From an uncultured Bacteroidota bacterium (lineage in GTDB: Bacteria; Bacteroidota; Bacteroidia; Chitinophagales; Chitinophagaceae), in contig CAMLGR010000055.1 in the NCBI GenBank assembly GCA_946479615.1, positions 1 to 25,893 of the forward strand: a DNA stretch of 25,893 bases. Reading direction: 5' to 3'. The position numbers and the translations under genes were made by a program. The notes below the pieces were generated by a model. The model saw only the letters and a list, made by a program, of their open reading frames with translations. It was not told the origin of the DNA and searched no databases. Of this stretch, positions 8,081 to 16,482 are shown in pieces; within the stretch, counting starts at the first letter, position 1, and each line of letters begins with the position of its first letter.

Positions 8081-10255
8081 ATGAAAGGTGTAAAGAAATA
8101 TATACTGATCCCGGTCCTGGTGTTATTGCTATCCGGGTCTTTTGTTTCGTGTCATAAATTCCTCGAGGAAAAACAGGTGTCGAGTTTAACCCAGGACTAT
8201 TACAACAATGAAAGCGGTTTGAATTCACTCATCAACGGCTTGTATGTATATGCCCGTGTAAAACATGAGTGGGATGGGAACGGTACGAAACTGATCGAGC
8301 CGGAAACTGATGGTTATATGCACGTTGATAATGTATTTGCCCGTATGGGAAGTGCTGCGTATGGATCGGATGTAAGTACGATCGCTGCGCAGAACGTGAG
8401 TAACTACCTGGGTGGCGCTAATTCTAACTATGCCCCGATGGGTGCTTACCCGCACATCAACAACTGTAATATTGCGCTGGATGTTATCGATAATATCAAA
8501 CCCGGTCGTTTTGGGACAGATGAAACATACCGGAAAGCAAGAAGATCGGAAATACTGATGCTCCGTGCATGGGCTTATTTTCTTATTTCCAATCAATTGG
8601 GTGATGTTCCTCTTTTATTGGCTCCGAAGCGCGAGGACAATGGTATCTATTATTATCCCAAAGCAAAGCTGGCAGATGTTTATAAACAGATCATTTCCGA
8701 TATGCGTTATGCATACGATAACCTGCCGGCAACAACAACAGACCGCGGTCGTTTGACCAAAGCAGCAGCGGGTCATTTCCTGGCTAAACTTTATCTGACA
8801 CGTGCACAGGGTGCAGCATTTGAGAGCAGTGCTGAACCATCATTGAAAATGTTGTTCAAAGGGAATGTAGCGACAGATCTTGATTCAGTGATCCTGATCG
8901 CATCGGATGTGATCAGCTCAAAAGGTGGTGCCGCCGGTCTTGCACCTGATTACTGGACATTGTTCAATCCTGCTGTATCAGAAACTTCACCATCGGCTGA
9001 AGTGTTATGGTCTGCACAATTTGATGTCAACCTTACACTGGATGGACGTTTTGGTGGTAACCGTTCCTGTAATTATCATACAGGTGATTATACCGCATCA
9101 AGTGCTGTAACGCGCGCCCAGGCGTATGGTCGTCCGTTTGCTACCTACAAGCCTACGGACTGGGCGTATGATGATTTCCGTGATAAAGTCAACGATTCAC
9201 GTTATTATAAAACGTTTCAATATGAATATATAGCTAATGGCGCCACTACTTCCTATACATGGGATGCAGCGGCCGCCGCCTGGTGGAATGCTAACAAACC
9301 TGCAGGTGAACCTGCTGTTACATCGGGAAGCAAACGTATTTTGAATGGCAAACGTGCGATCATCTATCTCGAAAATCAAAAAGATGAAGCGCTGGATTCA
9401 GCACAAGCCATGAGCCAGCCATACCAGTTCTTTGTTCGTTGGGTGAAATCAGCAGCTACCGGTAAATTGTATTACAGGTTATATCTTGATGGTACTTCGA
9501 TGGGATTGTCTACTACAAGAAGGAACATCTATCTTTCTTCCAGGAAGTATGTGGATCCGTTACGGGGTGGAAGCGCAGACGAAGCCAACTTCAACAGTGA
9601 AGCAGGCACACGCGATGCTATCCTGATGCGTTTGGCTGAAACTTACCTGATAAGAGCCGAAGCATACGGACGTAAAGGACAATATGCATTAGCAGTAAAC
9701 GATATCAATGTACTCCGCCAGCGCGCTGCTTACAAAGCCGGTGAAGCTCGTCCCAAACCATTGATCGAATGGGAACCCAAAGCATCTACACTGGCGCCGG
9801 ATGAATTGGCAGCGCCCTATAATGCAAATGGTTCTGCGTATAGTAAAATACAGGTGACTGAAGACTATTTCACGCCGGGAACTCCTCAATCGATCGCAGA
9901 AGGATATATTCCTACTGCTACCAGCAAGGATCAGCAGTTTATCCAGTTTATTTATAATGAAAAAGCGCGTGAGTTCTTATCAGAAGGTCTTGCCTGGGAA
10001 GATCAGCACAATGCCGGTATCTTGTATGACCGCGTGGAATACCTGAACCAGATGGCTTCTGACAAAGCAGGTCTATGGCCTGTAGCAGCCAATCCTGAAA
10101 GCGGCAACGGACAGGATGGAAATGGTAAAGGTCAAATGAAAAGAGCGTATACATTCCGCCCATGGCCGAATATCTTCCTGGTACAGCTGACAGATCAGAA
10201 TGGAGCAAGACTTACTGCAGCAGAAATGGCAGCGTATCAAAATCCCGGATATTAA
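8081..10255 (+). CDS. SusD/RagB-family surface lipoprotein, long variant
   Basis: 724 residues, roughly 150-200 more than a usual SusD. The N terminus (MKGVKKYILIPVLVLLLSGS, then FVSC) is a lipoprotein signal with likely lipid-anchored Cys24; Phe at -3 of the lipobox is slightly atypical. The N-terminal SusD helices (LEEKQVSSLTQDYYNNESGL onward) and the C-terminal helical repeat DAILMRLAETYLIRAEAYG are clear. The usual EGxRWFDLxR motif is altered to EKAREFLSEGLAWEDQ (residues 627-641). The tail AYQNPGY is canonical. The extra length appears to lie in the central region (about residues 330-520), rich in Trp, Tyr and Ala, where SusD proteins vary in their ligand loops. It is paired with the SusC 25 bp upstream, and a terminator follows 46 bp after the stop. 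Confidence 0.95.
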   Translation: MKGVKKYILIPVLVLLLSGSFVSCHKFLEEKQVSSLTQDYYNNESGLNSLINGLYVYARVKHEWDGNGTKLIEPETDGYMHVDNVFARMGSAAYGSDVSTIAAQNVSNYLGGANSNYAPMGAYPHINNCNIALDVIDNIKPGRFGTDETYRKARRSEILMLRAWAYFLISNQLGDVPLLLAPKREDNGIYYYPKAKLADVYKQIISDMRYAYDNLPATTTDRGRLTKAAAGHFLAKLYLTRAQGAAFESSAEPSLKMLFKGNVATDLDSVILIASDVISSKGGAAGLAPDYWTLFNPAVSETSPSAEVLWSAQFDVNLTLDGRFGGNRSCNYHTGDYTASSAVTRAQAYGRPFATYKPTDWAYDDFRDKVNDSRYYKTFQYEYIANGATTSYTWDAAAAAWWNANKPAGEPAVTSGSKRILNGKRAIIYLENQKDEALDSAQAMSQPYQFFVRWVKSAATGKLYYRLYLDGTSMGLSTTRRNIYLSSRKYVDPLRGGSADEANFNSEAGTRDAILMRLAETYLIRAEAYGRKGQYALAVNDINVLRQRAAYKAGEARPKPLIEWEPKASTLAPDELAAPYNANGSAYSKIQVTEDYFTPGTPQSIAEGYIPTATSKDQQFIQFIYNEKAREFLSEGLAWEDQHNAGILYDRVEYLNQMASDKAGLWPVAANPESGNGQDGNGKGQMKRAYTFRPWPNIFLVQLTDQNGARLTAAEMAAYQNPGY

Positions 10256-10301
10256 TAGCAATAAAAATTTTCATAAACACAAGCAAAGCAGTTAGAAAGA
10301 A

Positions 10302-10335
10302 AATGGCGGCCGTTTCTACGATCGCCATTATTTTT
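10302..10335 (+). terminator. intrinsic terminator after second SusC/SusD pair (repeat family copy 2)
   Basis: AATGGCGGCCGT (10302-10313), loop TTCT and ACGATCGCCATT (10318-10329) form a stem with one G-T pair and one mismatch, followed by ATTTTT. The upstream box CACAAGCAAAGCA is at 10278-10290. Same family as copies at 4482 and 10507. Confidence 0.85.
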
Positions 10336-10506
10336 AAGAAATAGTAATCATACGAAAAGAATAATTTACAGAGATTCTTATTATGAATATCGCGTATGTA
10401 TTAGTAAATATAGTTAGCTGCCTTACAGGATTATTTATATGATTTAATAGTTCGTCAATATTTAAATCTTCAACTTTCTCACACAAGCAGAGCAATTCGC
10501 AGAGAC

Positions 10507-10540
10507 AATGGCGGTCATTTCTTTGACCGTCATTTTTATT
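10507..10540 (+). terminator. orphan intrinsic terminator (repeat family copy 3)
   Basis: AATGGCGGTCA (10507-10517), loop TTTCTT and TGACCGTCATT (10524-10534) form an 11-bp stem with one G-T pair, then a T-rich run to 10540. The CACAAGCAGAGCA box is at 10482-10494. It lies about 205 bp after copy 2 with no recognisable gene between, so it ends nothing visible. Confidence 0.8.
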
Positions 10541-10616
10541 ATATAACTACGCAATCGTTACCGTAATTTCTTTCTTATTACTATAGATTTTCAGGATGCT
10601 TCAGGATGGTTGCTCT

Positions 10617-10632
10617 TGTATAATCGTATACA
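10617..10632. promoter_or_regulatory. short palindrome, possible operator
   Basis: TGTATA and TATACA flank ATCG, a perfect 6-bp dyad overlapping a weak -7-like element (10629-10636), about 250 bp before the first FAS1 gene. A 6-bp A/T-rich dyad can easily occur by chance, so this is only a candidate. Confidence 0.2.
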
Positions 10633-10883
10633 TTTATTCAGTTGAGGACAGGTACGTGCCTGTGCCTTGCGATTGCTAAAAAGATTGCTGAAACCCAAAC
10701 CAAATTGCTGTATGAGAAGATGGCTTTCTTCCTCATTCACTCTCTCTTTGCCGTTACGTTTCAACAGATTTTACTTAAAATCCTGCTGTCAGTTCAACAT
10801 TTTGACAACGGTTCTTCTTTACGTGGTCGTACAGGCGGTTCTCATTATTCAAGAGCGCTCATTTTAAATTCGCTTGTTATACC

Positions 10884-13100
10884 ATGAACAATTACGCCAA
10901 ACGAATTGCCATCGTATTTACCATCCCGGTATTACTGTTTTCCTGTAAGAAAAAATTCGATGATTATTATGAAAGACCGGTGACACTTGCTCAGCCGATC
11001 TACCAGCAACTCGATGCAACAGGAAAATTCAAAACCTTTCTTGCCCTGGTAGATAAAGCCGGTTATAAACAAACATTAAGTGCAGCCGGTTATTGGACAT
11101 TGTTTGCACCTACCGATTCTGCTTTTGATAAGGATACCGAATTCAAAGCATGGCTGCAGGCAAAAGGTATTGCCAATGTTGCTGCCACTGATTCTGCAAC
11201 AGCACAAAGTATCGTTCAGTATTTATTAGTATATAATGCATTTGAACAGGATCGCCTGGATGATTACCAATCCGTTCTGGGCTGGGTAACCGATGAAGCC
11301 TTTAAAAGGCGCACCGCTTATTATACCGGCTTTTACAAGGATACGGCTGCTAATGGACAAATACTGACTGCTGTAGCATCCAACCGGAATAATACAGGAG
11401 CTACGAACAGCTATTATTTTGCAGCTGATAATAATAATAAATACATCACTTATTTCACCAATGAATATTTGGCGGCAAAGGGATTGAGCGCATCTGATTA
11501 TTCTTATTTCTATCCCGGCACGACGTTCGGTGGTTTTAATGTGGGAAATGCAAAAGTCACGGAAAAAAATATCGCTGCTGAAAATGGAGTGATACATATC
11601 ATCGATCACGTGATAGTGCCACAGATGAATCTCGATCAATACCTGCGCACCAAATCTCAATTCAGCGAATACCGGGACCTGCTCAATAAATACATGGTTC
11701 AGTTTATCCCGAATACCGATGCAACACACCGTTACCAGGTGCTTACGGGCAATACCGATAATGTTTATGTAAAAGTGTATTCCAACCTCCTGGCTTTTTC
11801 TCCCAACAATGAAAATTTCTTTAAGCTGCAGGATAATGATGGTCAGCAAAATGGCTGGACGATCATCGCTCCACGCAACGATTCGTTGCTGCGTTATATG
11901 GACACCCTGCTGCGCGAGGGATATGGTACAGTGAATGCGCTACCACTGAATGTCATCGCTGATTTACTCAATGCACATATGTGGCAGGGAAGCGTATGGC
12001 CCGGTAAATTTGCCGGCAGTTTCAATTACCTCGGCGAACCTTCTTATTCCAATTCACAAACCGATATCATCGATAAGAAAATATTGAGTAACGGCATCTT
12101 TTATGGTTCCAATAAAGTGAATGTGCCGAATGTATTTTCCACGATTTATGGAAAGGCCTACCTGAACCCTAAATTCAGTATGATGACGCGCCTGCTGGAT
12201 GTGGAACTGAAAAATATCATTACCACGCGCAGTTCCAAATTCACGATGTTCATGATGCCCGATGCTGTTTTGAATGCGCAAGGATATAGTTATAACGGAG
12301 GTGCCAATTCATGGACATTGGGAACAACCACTAATGATTCAAACCGCCTGAACCTGCTCCGTATTCTGAATACTACGGTAGTTGAAACACCTAATGGTGA
12401 ACTGGATGGTCTCGGTACTCCTGGATTTAGTGGTATCATCGGTACGTATGGCGGAGAATATATCAAGTTTGATGGCAACCAGATCATCACTGCAGGTACA
12501 AGAGACAGAGGACTTACAGTTACGATCGATAGTATAAAGACGACAAGAAACGGGCGTGTGGTATATCTCAATAACCTTTTATACTTCAGTTATGTGGCTA
12601 TCGGCAAACATCTCGAAGCATTGGGATCGGCAAGTACCTCGGAATATAACCTGTTTTGGAACTACCTGAAAAATTCCACAATGTATGATCCTGTCGGGTT
12701 TGGTTTGGTGGGAACATCTGCGGGTGCATTCTATACAGTGCTGGTACCAAAGAATGATGCGATACGGCAGGCCATTACGGATGGACTATTACCAGGCACG
12801 GCCGCCACTCCGAATTTTACGCCAACAACAGCAGGCGATAAGTTACTGGTAGAGAAATTTATTCAATACCATGTATTGGATAAACGAAGCATCATCGCCG
12901 ATGGGAAAGATGAAGGTTCCTTTGCTACATTATTAAAAAATTCCGCTGGCGATGCGTTGAAAGTAACGATCACGTACCCGGCCGGCTCATTTGAACTGAG
13001 CGATGACGACAACCGGAAAGCGCATTTGATAACGGCACAAAGCAACCAGTTGTCCAATCGTACTATTATTCACCTGATCGATAATTACCTGAAATATTAG
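10884..13100 (+). CDS. lipoprotein with four tandem FAS1 (fasciclin) domains
   Basis: 738 residues. The ATG at 10884 gives a lipoprotein signal with Cys21 (PVLLFSCKKKFDDYY). Four FAS1-type units can be read from their paired H1-like and H2-like motifs. Unit 1 (about 38-247) has YWTLFAPTDSAF and NGVIHIIDHVIVP. Unit 2 (about 250-420) has WTIIAPRNDSLL and LSNGIFYGSNKVNVP. Unit 3 (about 425-575) has KFTMFMMPDAVL and NGRVVYLNNLLYF. Unit 4 (about 578-738) has FYTVLVPKNDAI and NRTIIHLIDNYL. Unit 1 is closest to the family consensus; the others are divergent. FAS1 domains generally mediate adhesion or ligand binding. It is the first gene of the apparent operon, 84 bp before a SusC gene. Surface binding in support of that transporter is an inference; no enzymatic residues are evident. 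Confidence 0.9.
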   Translation: MNNYAKRIAIVFTIPVLLFSCKKKFDDYYERPVTLAQPIYQQLDATGKFKTFLALVDKAGYKQTLSAAGYWTLFAPTDSAFDKDTEFKAWLQAKGIANVAATDSATAQSIVQYLLVYNAFEQDRLDDYQSVLGWVTDEAFKRRTAYYTGFYKDTAANGQILTAVASNRNNTGATNSYYFAADNNNKYITYFTNEYLAAKGLSASDYSYFYPGTTFGGFNVGNAKVTEKNIAAENGVIHIIDHVIVPQMNLDQYLRTKSQFSEYRDLLNKYMVQFIPNTDATHRYQVLTGNTDNVYVKVYSNLLAFSPNNENFFKLQDNDGQQNGWTIIAPRNDSLLRYMDTLLREGYGTVNALPLNVIADLLNAHMWQGSVWPGKFAGSFNYLGEPSYSNSQTDIIDKKILSNGIFYGSNKVNVPNVFSTIYGKAYLNPKFSMMTRLLDVELKNIITTRSSKFTMFMMPDAVLNAQGYSYNGGANSWTLGTTTNDSNRLNLLRILNTTVVETPNGELDGLGTPGFSGIIGTYGGEYIKFDGNQIITAGTRDRGLTVTIDSIKTTRNGRVVYLNNLLYFSYVAIGKHLEALGSASTSEYNLFWNYLKNSTMYDPVGFGLVGTSAGAFYTVLVPKNDAIRQAITDGLLPGTAATPNFTPTTAGDKLLVEKFIQYHVLDKRSIIADGKDEGSFATLLKNSAGDALKVTITYPAGSFELSDDDNRKAHLITAQSNQLSNRTIIHLIDNYLKY

Positions 13101-13102
13101 GT

Positions 13103-13154
13103 TTACCGGTTGTGAAGACCGATGTATTCCATGCTGCATCTTTTTCACCGGTAA
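13103..13154 (+). other. intra-operon inverted repeat / stem-loop between FAS1 and SusC genes
   Basis: TTACCGGT (13103-13110) and ACCGGTAA (13147-13154) are perfect 8-bp inverted repeats 36 bases apart, in the only long gap of the operon (13101-13184). No T-run follows, so this is not a standard terminator. It could be an RNA processing or stability site, or part of an internal promoter. A chance origin is possible. Confidence 0.3.
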
Positions 13155-13184
13155 GTCGCCTGAACTAATTAACCTATAACTGCG

Positions 13185-16100
13185 ATGAAGAAATATCTTA
13201 TACAATCAGTCTGTAGCCTCGGTATAATGTTGTTACTGGCATTTTCAGCAGCAGCCCAGACCGGTACAGTGGTGCAGGGTAAAGTAACCGATAAAGAAAA
13301 AAATCCGGTCGCAGGTGTTACTGTTGCCGAACTGGATGCGGATGGCCGCACCATTAAGGCTACCAAGACAGATATCGAGGGGAATTTTTCTCTCAAGGTC
13401 AGCAGTACCAAACACAAACTTAGTTTCTCGCATATCAGCCATAAATCGGCTGATATGAGCATTGATTCCAGGACGGTGTTCAATATAGCGCTTGAATCTT
13501 CTTTGAAAGATTTGGGTGATGTAGTAATTGTATCATCGCGTAAGGTTGATAATGGAATGATCTCCATTCCGGAAAAAAATCTTACTACCGCACAGGTCAG
13601 GATCAATGCCAAGGAACTCGAAGAAATGCAGGCGGCTTCTATCGACCAGGCATTGCAGGGAAGATTACCCGGTGTGGATATCACGGCAAGTTCAGGCGAT
13701 CCCGGTGCCGGTATGCAGATCAGGATACGGGGTACTTCTTCTATCAACTCTTCTACCGATCCGTTGATCGTAGTGGATGGAATGCCGTACGAAACACAAA
13801 TACCTTCGGATTTCAACTTTGGCGCTGCCGATGAACTGGGATATGCTTCCTTATTAAATATCGCTCCTTCCGATATCCGTGATATTACCATATTAAAGGA
13901 TGCCGCTGCTACGGCTATCTGGGGTTCAAGAGCTGCGAATGGCGTAATTGTTATTTCTACCAAACGCGGTACCGTAGGCCGGCCAACGATCACGTATACA
14001 TTCAAGGGTTCTATCATGAAACAACCCGATGCAATACCGATGCTGAATGGCGATCAGTATTCTACACTGATCCCCGAAGCCTATATGAATGCAACGGGTA
14101 CACCATTGAATACGCAATCGGTAAAAGAATTTCAATACGATCCCAATGACCCTTACTGGTACTATAATTACAGCAATAACACCGATTGGATCGGTGCGAT
14201 CACACAAACAGGCTGGACGCAGGATCATAACGTATCTATGAATGGTGGCGGTGAAAAGGCAAAATATTTTGCCTCACTCGGGTATTTTAATCAACAGGGC
14301 ACAACAGTAGGTACTTCACTGGACCGTATCAATACACGTATCAACCTCGATTACGAAGTATCGCAGCGTATCCATTTCAGATCGGATCTTTCCTTTTCTT
14401 ATACCAATAACAACAGGAATTTCGCAGAAAACCTGCGTGACATCGCCTATCGTAAGATGCCCAACATGAGCATCTATGAATATGATGAATACGGACAATC
14501 CACCGGGAATTATTTTTCACCTGCCAGTAATATCCAGGGACAATACCAGGGGCTTGATTCCAAAAACAATATAGTAGGTACGGTGAACCCTGTAGCAATG
14601 GCAAGGAATGCAAAGAACGCGATCCTTACCCAGCGCGTGACGCCACACTTTAACCTGCAGTATGATCTGAAAAAATCAGTGCTGCTTGCCACCTTTGATA
14701 TCCAGTTTGATATTAATAATACCAGCAGTAAAACATTCTTGCCACAGACAGCCACCGGCAGGCCCGGTACCGAGCCTTCTGTAAACCGTGCATACAACGG
14801 GGACCTGGATGTATTTAACGTACAAACAAAAACAAACCTTGTTTATACACCACATATCAAAAACCCTGACCATGAAGTGATCTCTTTTATCTCTTTGAAT
14901 ACATACGATAATAAAGTGGTGTCGCAGGAAGTGCTGACATCGAATACTGCTTCTTCCATATTACAGGATCCTTCTTCTCCTTCGCGTACGATCAATGCAG
15001 AATCGAAACTGGTTTCTTCGGAGGCGCAAACACGCAGTGTGGGATTGCTGGTGAATGGACAGTATAGTTTCAAGGATAAATATTTATTCAATGCCGGTAT
15101 CCGTGGTGATGGTAACTCCAGGTTTGGTCCTTCGCATCGCTATGGATTATTCCCATCCGCCTCTATGCGCTGGAGAATATCCGGAGAAAAATTCATGCGT
15201 AAGTATGATAAATATTTTGACGATCTCAGTTTACGCGCCAGCTATGGTCATAGCGGAAATGCACCTAAAAAAGATTATACTTATTTCAGCCAATACAGCA
15301 CCTATCCCTGGACCTATCTTGGACAATCGGGTGTGTTCCCTTCCAATATGGAATTAAGAGATCTGCGTTGGGAAACGATCATCGGGCAGAACCTGGGTCT
15401 TAACGTGAGCATGTTCAAGAAACGTGTAACACTGGATGTGGAGTTTTATAAGAACCGGACAAAAGATATGTTCTTCTCTGGTTTGCAGATTTCTTCCTTT
15501 ACCGGGTTTGATAAAGTGGATATGAATGTGGGTACGATGGACAACCAAGGCTTCGAACTGGGATTGAACACGGTTCCTTACCGCAGCAAGAACTGGCAGG
15601 TGGATTTCAACTTCAATATTGCCCGTAACGTCAATATCATTCGTGAGATCTCTGAATTTTATCCTACGGAAAAGGGAAATATCAATGCCAATGGGGAATA
15701 CAAGACCTATATGCAGGTCAACAACCCGTTTGGTTCTTTCTATGGTTTCCGCTACAAAGGTGTGTACAAGGACAGGGATGCCACTATTGCACGTGACAGC
15801 AAAGGCGCACCGATCGTCGGTCCTAACGGGCAGATCATTTACATGAAATTTAATTATCCCAGTATCGGCTATACATTCCAGCCCGGTGATGCGATGTACG
15901 AGGATATCAACCACGATGGTAATATCAATTACCAGGATATTGTATACCTCGGAAATGGTAACCCGTTATTTACAGGAGGTTTCGGTTCTTCTGTTACTTA
16001 TAAAGGACAATGGAAGCTGACAGCTTTCTTTAACTATCGTTATAAATACGATGTGATCAATGGAACCAAGATCAACACGACAAGCATGTACACCTTCGAC

Positions 16101-16463
16101 AACCAGAGCACAGCTGTATTGAGAAGATGGCGCAAGGAAGGCGATGTAACGGATATACCAAGGGCATTATACCGTACAGGATATAATTCATTGGGCTCTG
16201 ACCGCTATGTCGAAGATGCTTCTTTCCTGCGTTTCCGTACGATCACGTTGCGGTATACCGCGCCAAAGAAATTCACGGATAAACTCAAGATCAAAAACCT
16301 GAGCGGGTATATCACTATGGAAAACCTGTATACATGGACGGGTTATACGGGACAGGATCCCGAAGTATCCATGCGTGGTTCCGATCCATTCAGGGTAGCA
16401 GCGGATTATTCGTTTACCCCGCCTACGAAAACATTCACGATCGGTTTGACAGCTAGTTTCTAA
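13185..16463 (+). CDS. SusC/RagA-family TonB-dependent transporter of the FAS1 operon (first)
   Basis: 1092 residues. A Sec signal peptide (MKKYLIQSVCSLGIMLLLAF, then SAAAQ) is followed by a carboxypeptidase-regulatory-like domain (about 29-105, VQGKVTDKEKNPVAGVTVAE). The plug domain (about 135-262) has IRIRGTSSI, LIVVDGMPYE and DITILKDAAATAIWGSRAAN, which identify the SusC family. The barrel ends GLTASF with terminal Phe. The TonB-box region is not the usual xVVVVGYGTQ but DLGDVVIVSSRKVDNGMI (109-126), and the linker to the plug is longer than in the other two SusC proteins upstream. A calcium-loop-like motif, DINHDGNINYQD, is encoded at 15903-15938. The gene lies 84 bp after a four-FAS1 lipoprotein gene and 19 bp before its SusD partner. 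A perfect 10-bp inverted repeat lies in its early coding region. Substrate unknown. Confidence 0.95.
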   Translation: MKKYLIQSVCSLGIMLLLAFSAAAQTGTVVQGKVTDKEKNPVAGVTVAELDADGRTIKATKTDIEGNFSLKVSSTKHKLSFSHISHKSADMSIDSRTVFNIALESSLKDLGDVVIVSSRKVDNGMISIPEKNLTTAQVRINAKELEEMQAASIDQALQGRLPGVDITASSGDPGAGMQIRIRGTSSINSSTDPLIVVDGMPYETQIPSDFNFGAADELGYASLLNIAPSDIRDITILKDAAATAIWGSRAANGVIVISTKRGTVGRPTITYTFKGSIMKQPDAIPMLNGDQYSTLIPEAYMNATGTPLNTQSVKEFQYDPNDPYWYYNYSNNTDWIGAITQTGWTQDHNVSMNGGGEKAKYFASLGYFNQQGTTVGTSLDRINTRINLDYEVSQRIHFRSDLSFSYTNNNRNFAENLRDIAYRKMPNMSIYEYDEYGQSTGNYFSPASNIQGQYQGLDSKNNIVGTVNPVAMARNAKNAILTQRVTPHFNLQYDLKKSVLLATFDIQFDINNTSSKTFLPQTATGRPGTEPSVNRAYNGDLDVFNVQTKTNLVYTPHIKNPDHEVISFISLNTYDNKVVSQEVLTSNTASSILQDPSSPSRTINAESKLVSSEAQTRSVGLLVNGQYSFKDKYLFNAGIRGDGNSRFGPSHRYGLFPSASMRWRISGEKFMRKYDKYFDDLSLRASYGHSGNAPKKDYTYFSQYSTYPWTYLGQSGVFPSNMELRDLRWETIIGQNLGLNVSMFKKRVTLDVEFYKNRTKDMFFSGLQISSFTGFDKVDMNVGTMDNQGFELGLNTVPYRSKNWQVDFNFNIARNVNIIREISEFYPTEKGNINANGEYKTYMQVNNPFGSFYGFRYKGVYKDRDATIARDSKGAPIVGPNGQIIYMKFNYPSIGYTFQPGDAMYEDINHDGNINYQDIVYLGNGNPLFTGGFGSSVTYKGQWKLTAFFNYRYKYDVINGTKINTTSMYTFDNQSTAVLRRWRKEGDVTDIPRALYRTGYNSLGSDRYVEDASFLRFRTITLRYTAPKKFTDKLKIKNLSGYITMENLYTWTGYTGQDPEVSMRGSDPFRVAADYSFTPPTKTFTIGLTASF
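13431..13457 (+). repeat. perfect 10-bp inverted repeat inside SusC coding sequence
   Basis: CATATCAGCC (13431-13440) and GGCTGATATG (13448-13457) are separated by the 7-base loop ATAAATC. They lie over codons 83-91 of the SusC gene, within its carboxypeptidase-regulatory-like domain. The mRNA could form a stable hairpin here; no function is known to me. Confidence 0.45.
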
Positions 16464-16482
16464 CTATTATAATATTATCAAG

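Larger units (their letters stand above)
10256..10883. other. 628-bp intergenic region and probable leader of the FAS1-SusCD operon
   Basis: Contains two terminators of the same family (10302 and 10507) separated by an A/T-rich stretch with no gene. After the second one, 10541-10883 should carry the promoter and 5' leader of the operon starting at 10884. TCAGGATG is repeated at 10591 and 10601, and a short palindrome lies at 10617-10632. TAcaTTTa (10629-10636) and TAcgTTTc (10755-10762) each match seven of eight positions of the Bacteroidota -7 consensus TAnnTTTG, but neither has a good -33 TTTG at the usual distance. Short open frames are present (for example 10720-10887), but none looks like a known protein. 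Confidence 0.6.

Noticed and set aside
10383..10442. 19-codon hydrophobic frame between the two terminators
   Set aside because: Too short and A/T-rich to distinguish from chance; no promoter or ribosome-site support.
10629..10636. TACATTTA as a -7 promoter element
   Set aside because: Seven of eight matches to TAnnTTTG but the nearest upstream TTG is only 16 bases away, shorter than the usual spacing; such matches are common in A/T-rich spacers.
10642..10887. 81-codon frame (TTG start) or 55-codon frame from ATG 10720 before the FAS1 gene
   Set aside because: No recognisable domain, a competing overlapping frame of similar length (ATG at 10712), and no clear start signal; the ATGA overlap with FAS1 is noted only as a possibility.
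13169..14017. 282-codon open frame on the minus strand
   Set aside because: It lies opposite the conserved N-terminal and plug region of a clear SusC gene, has no recognisable domain or signal, and reads as a composition artefact.
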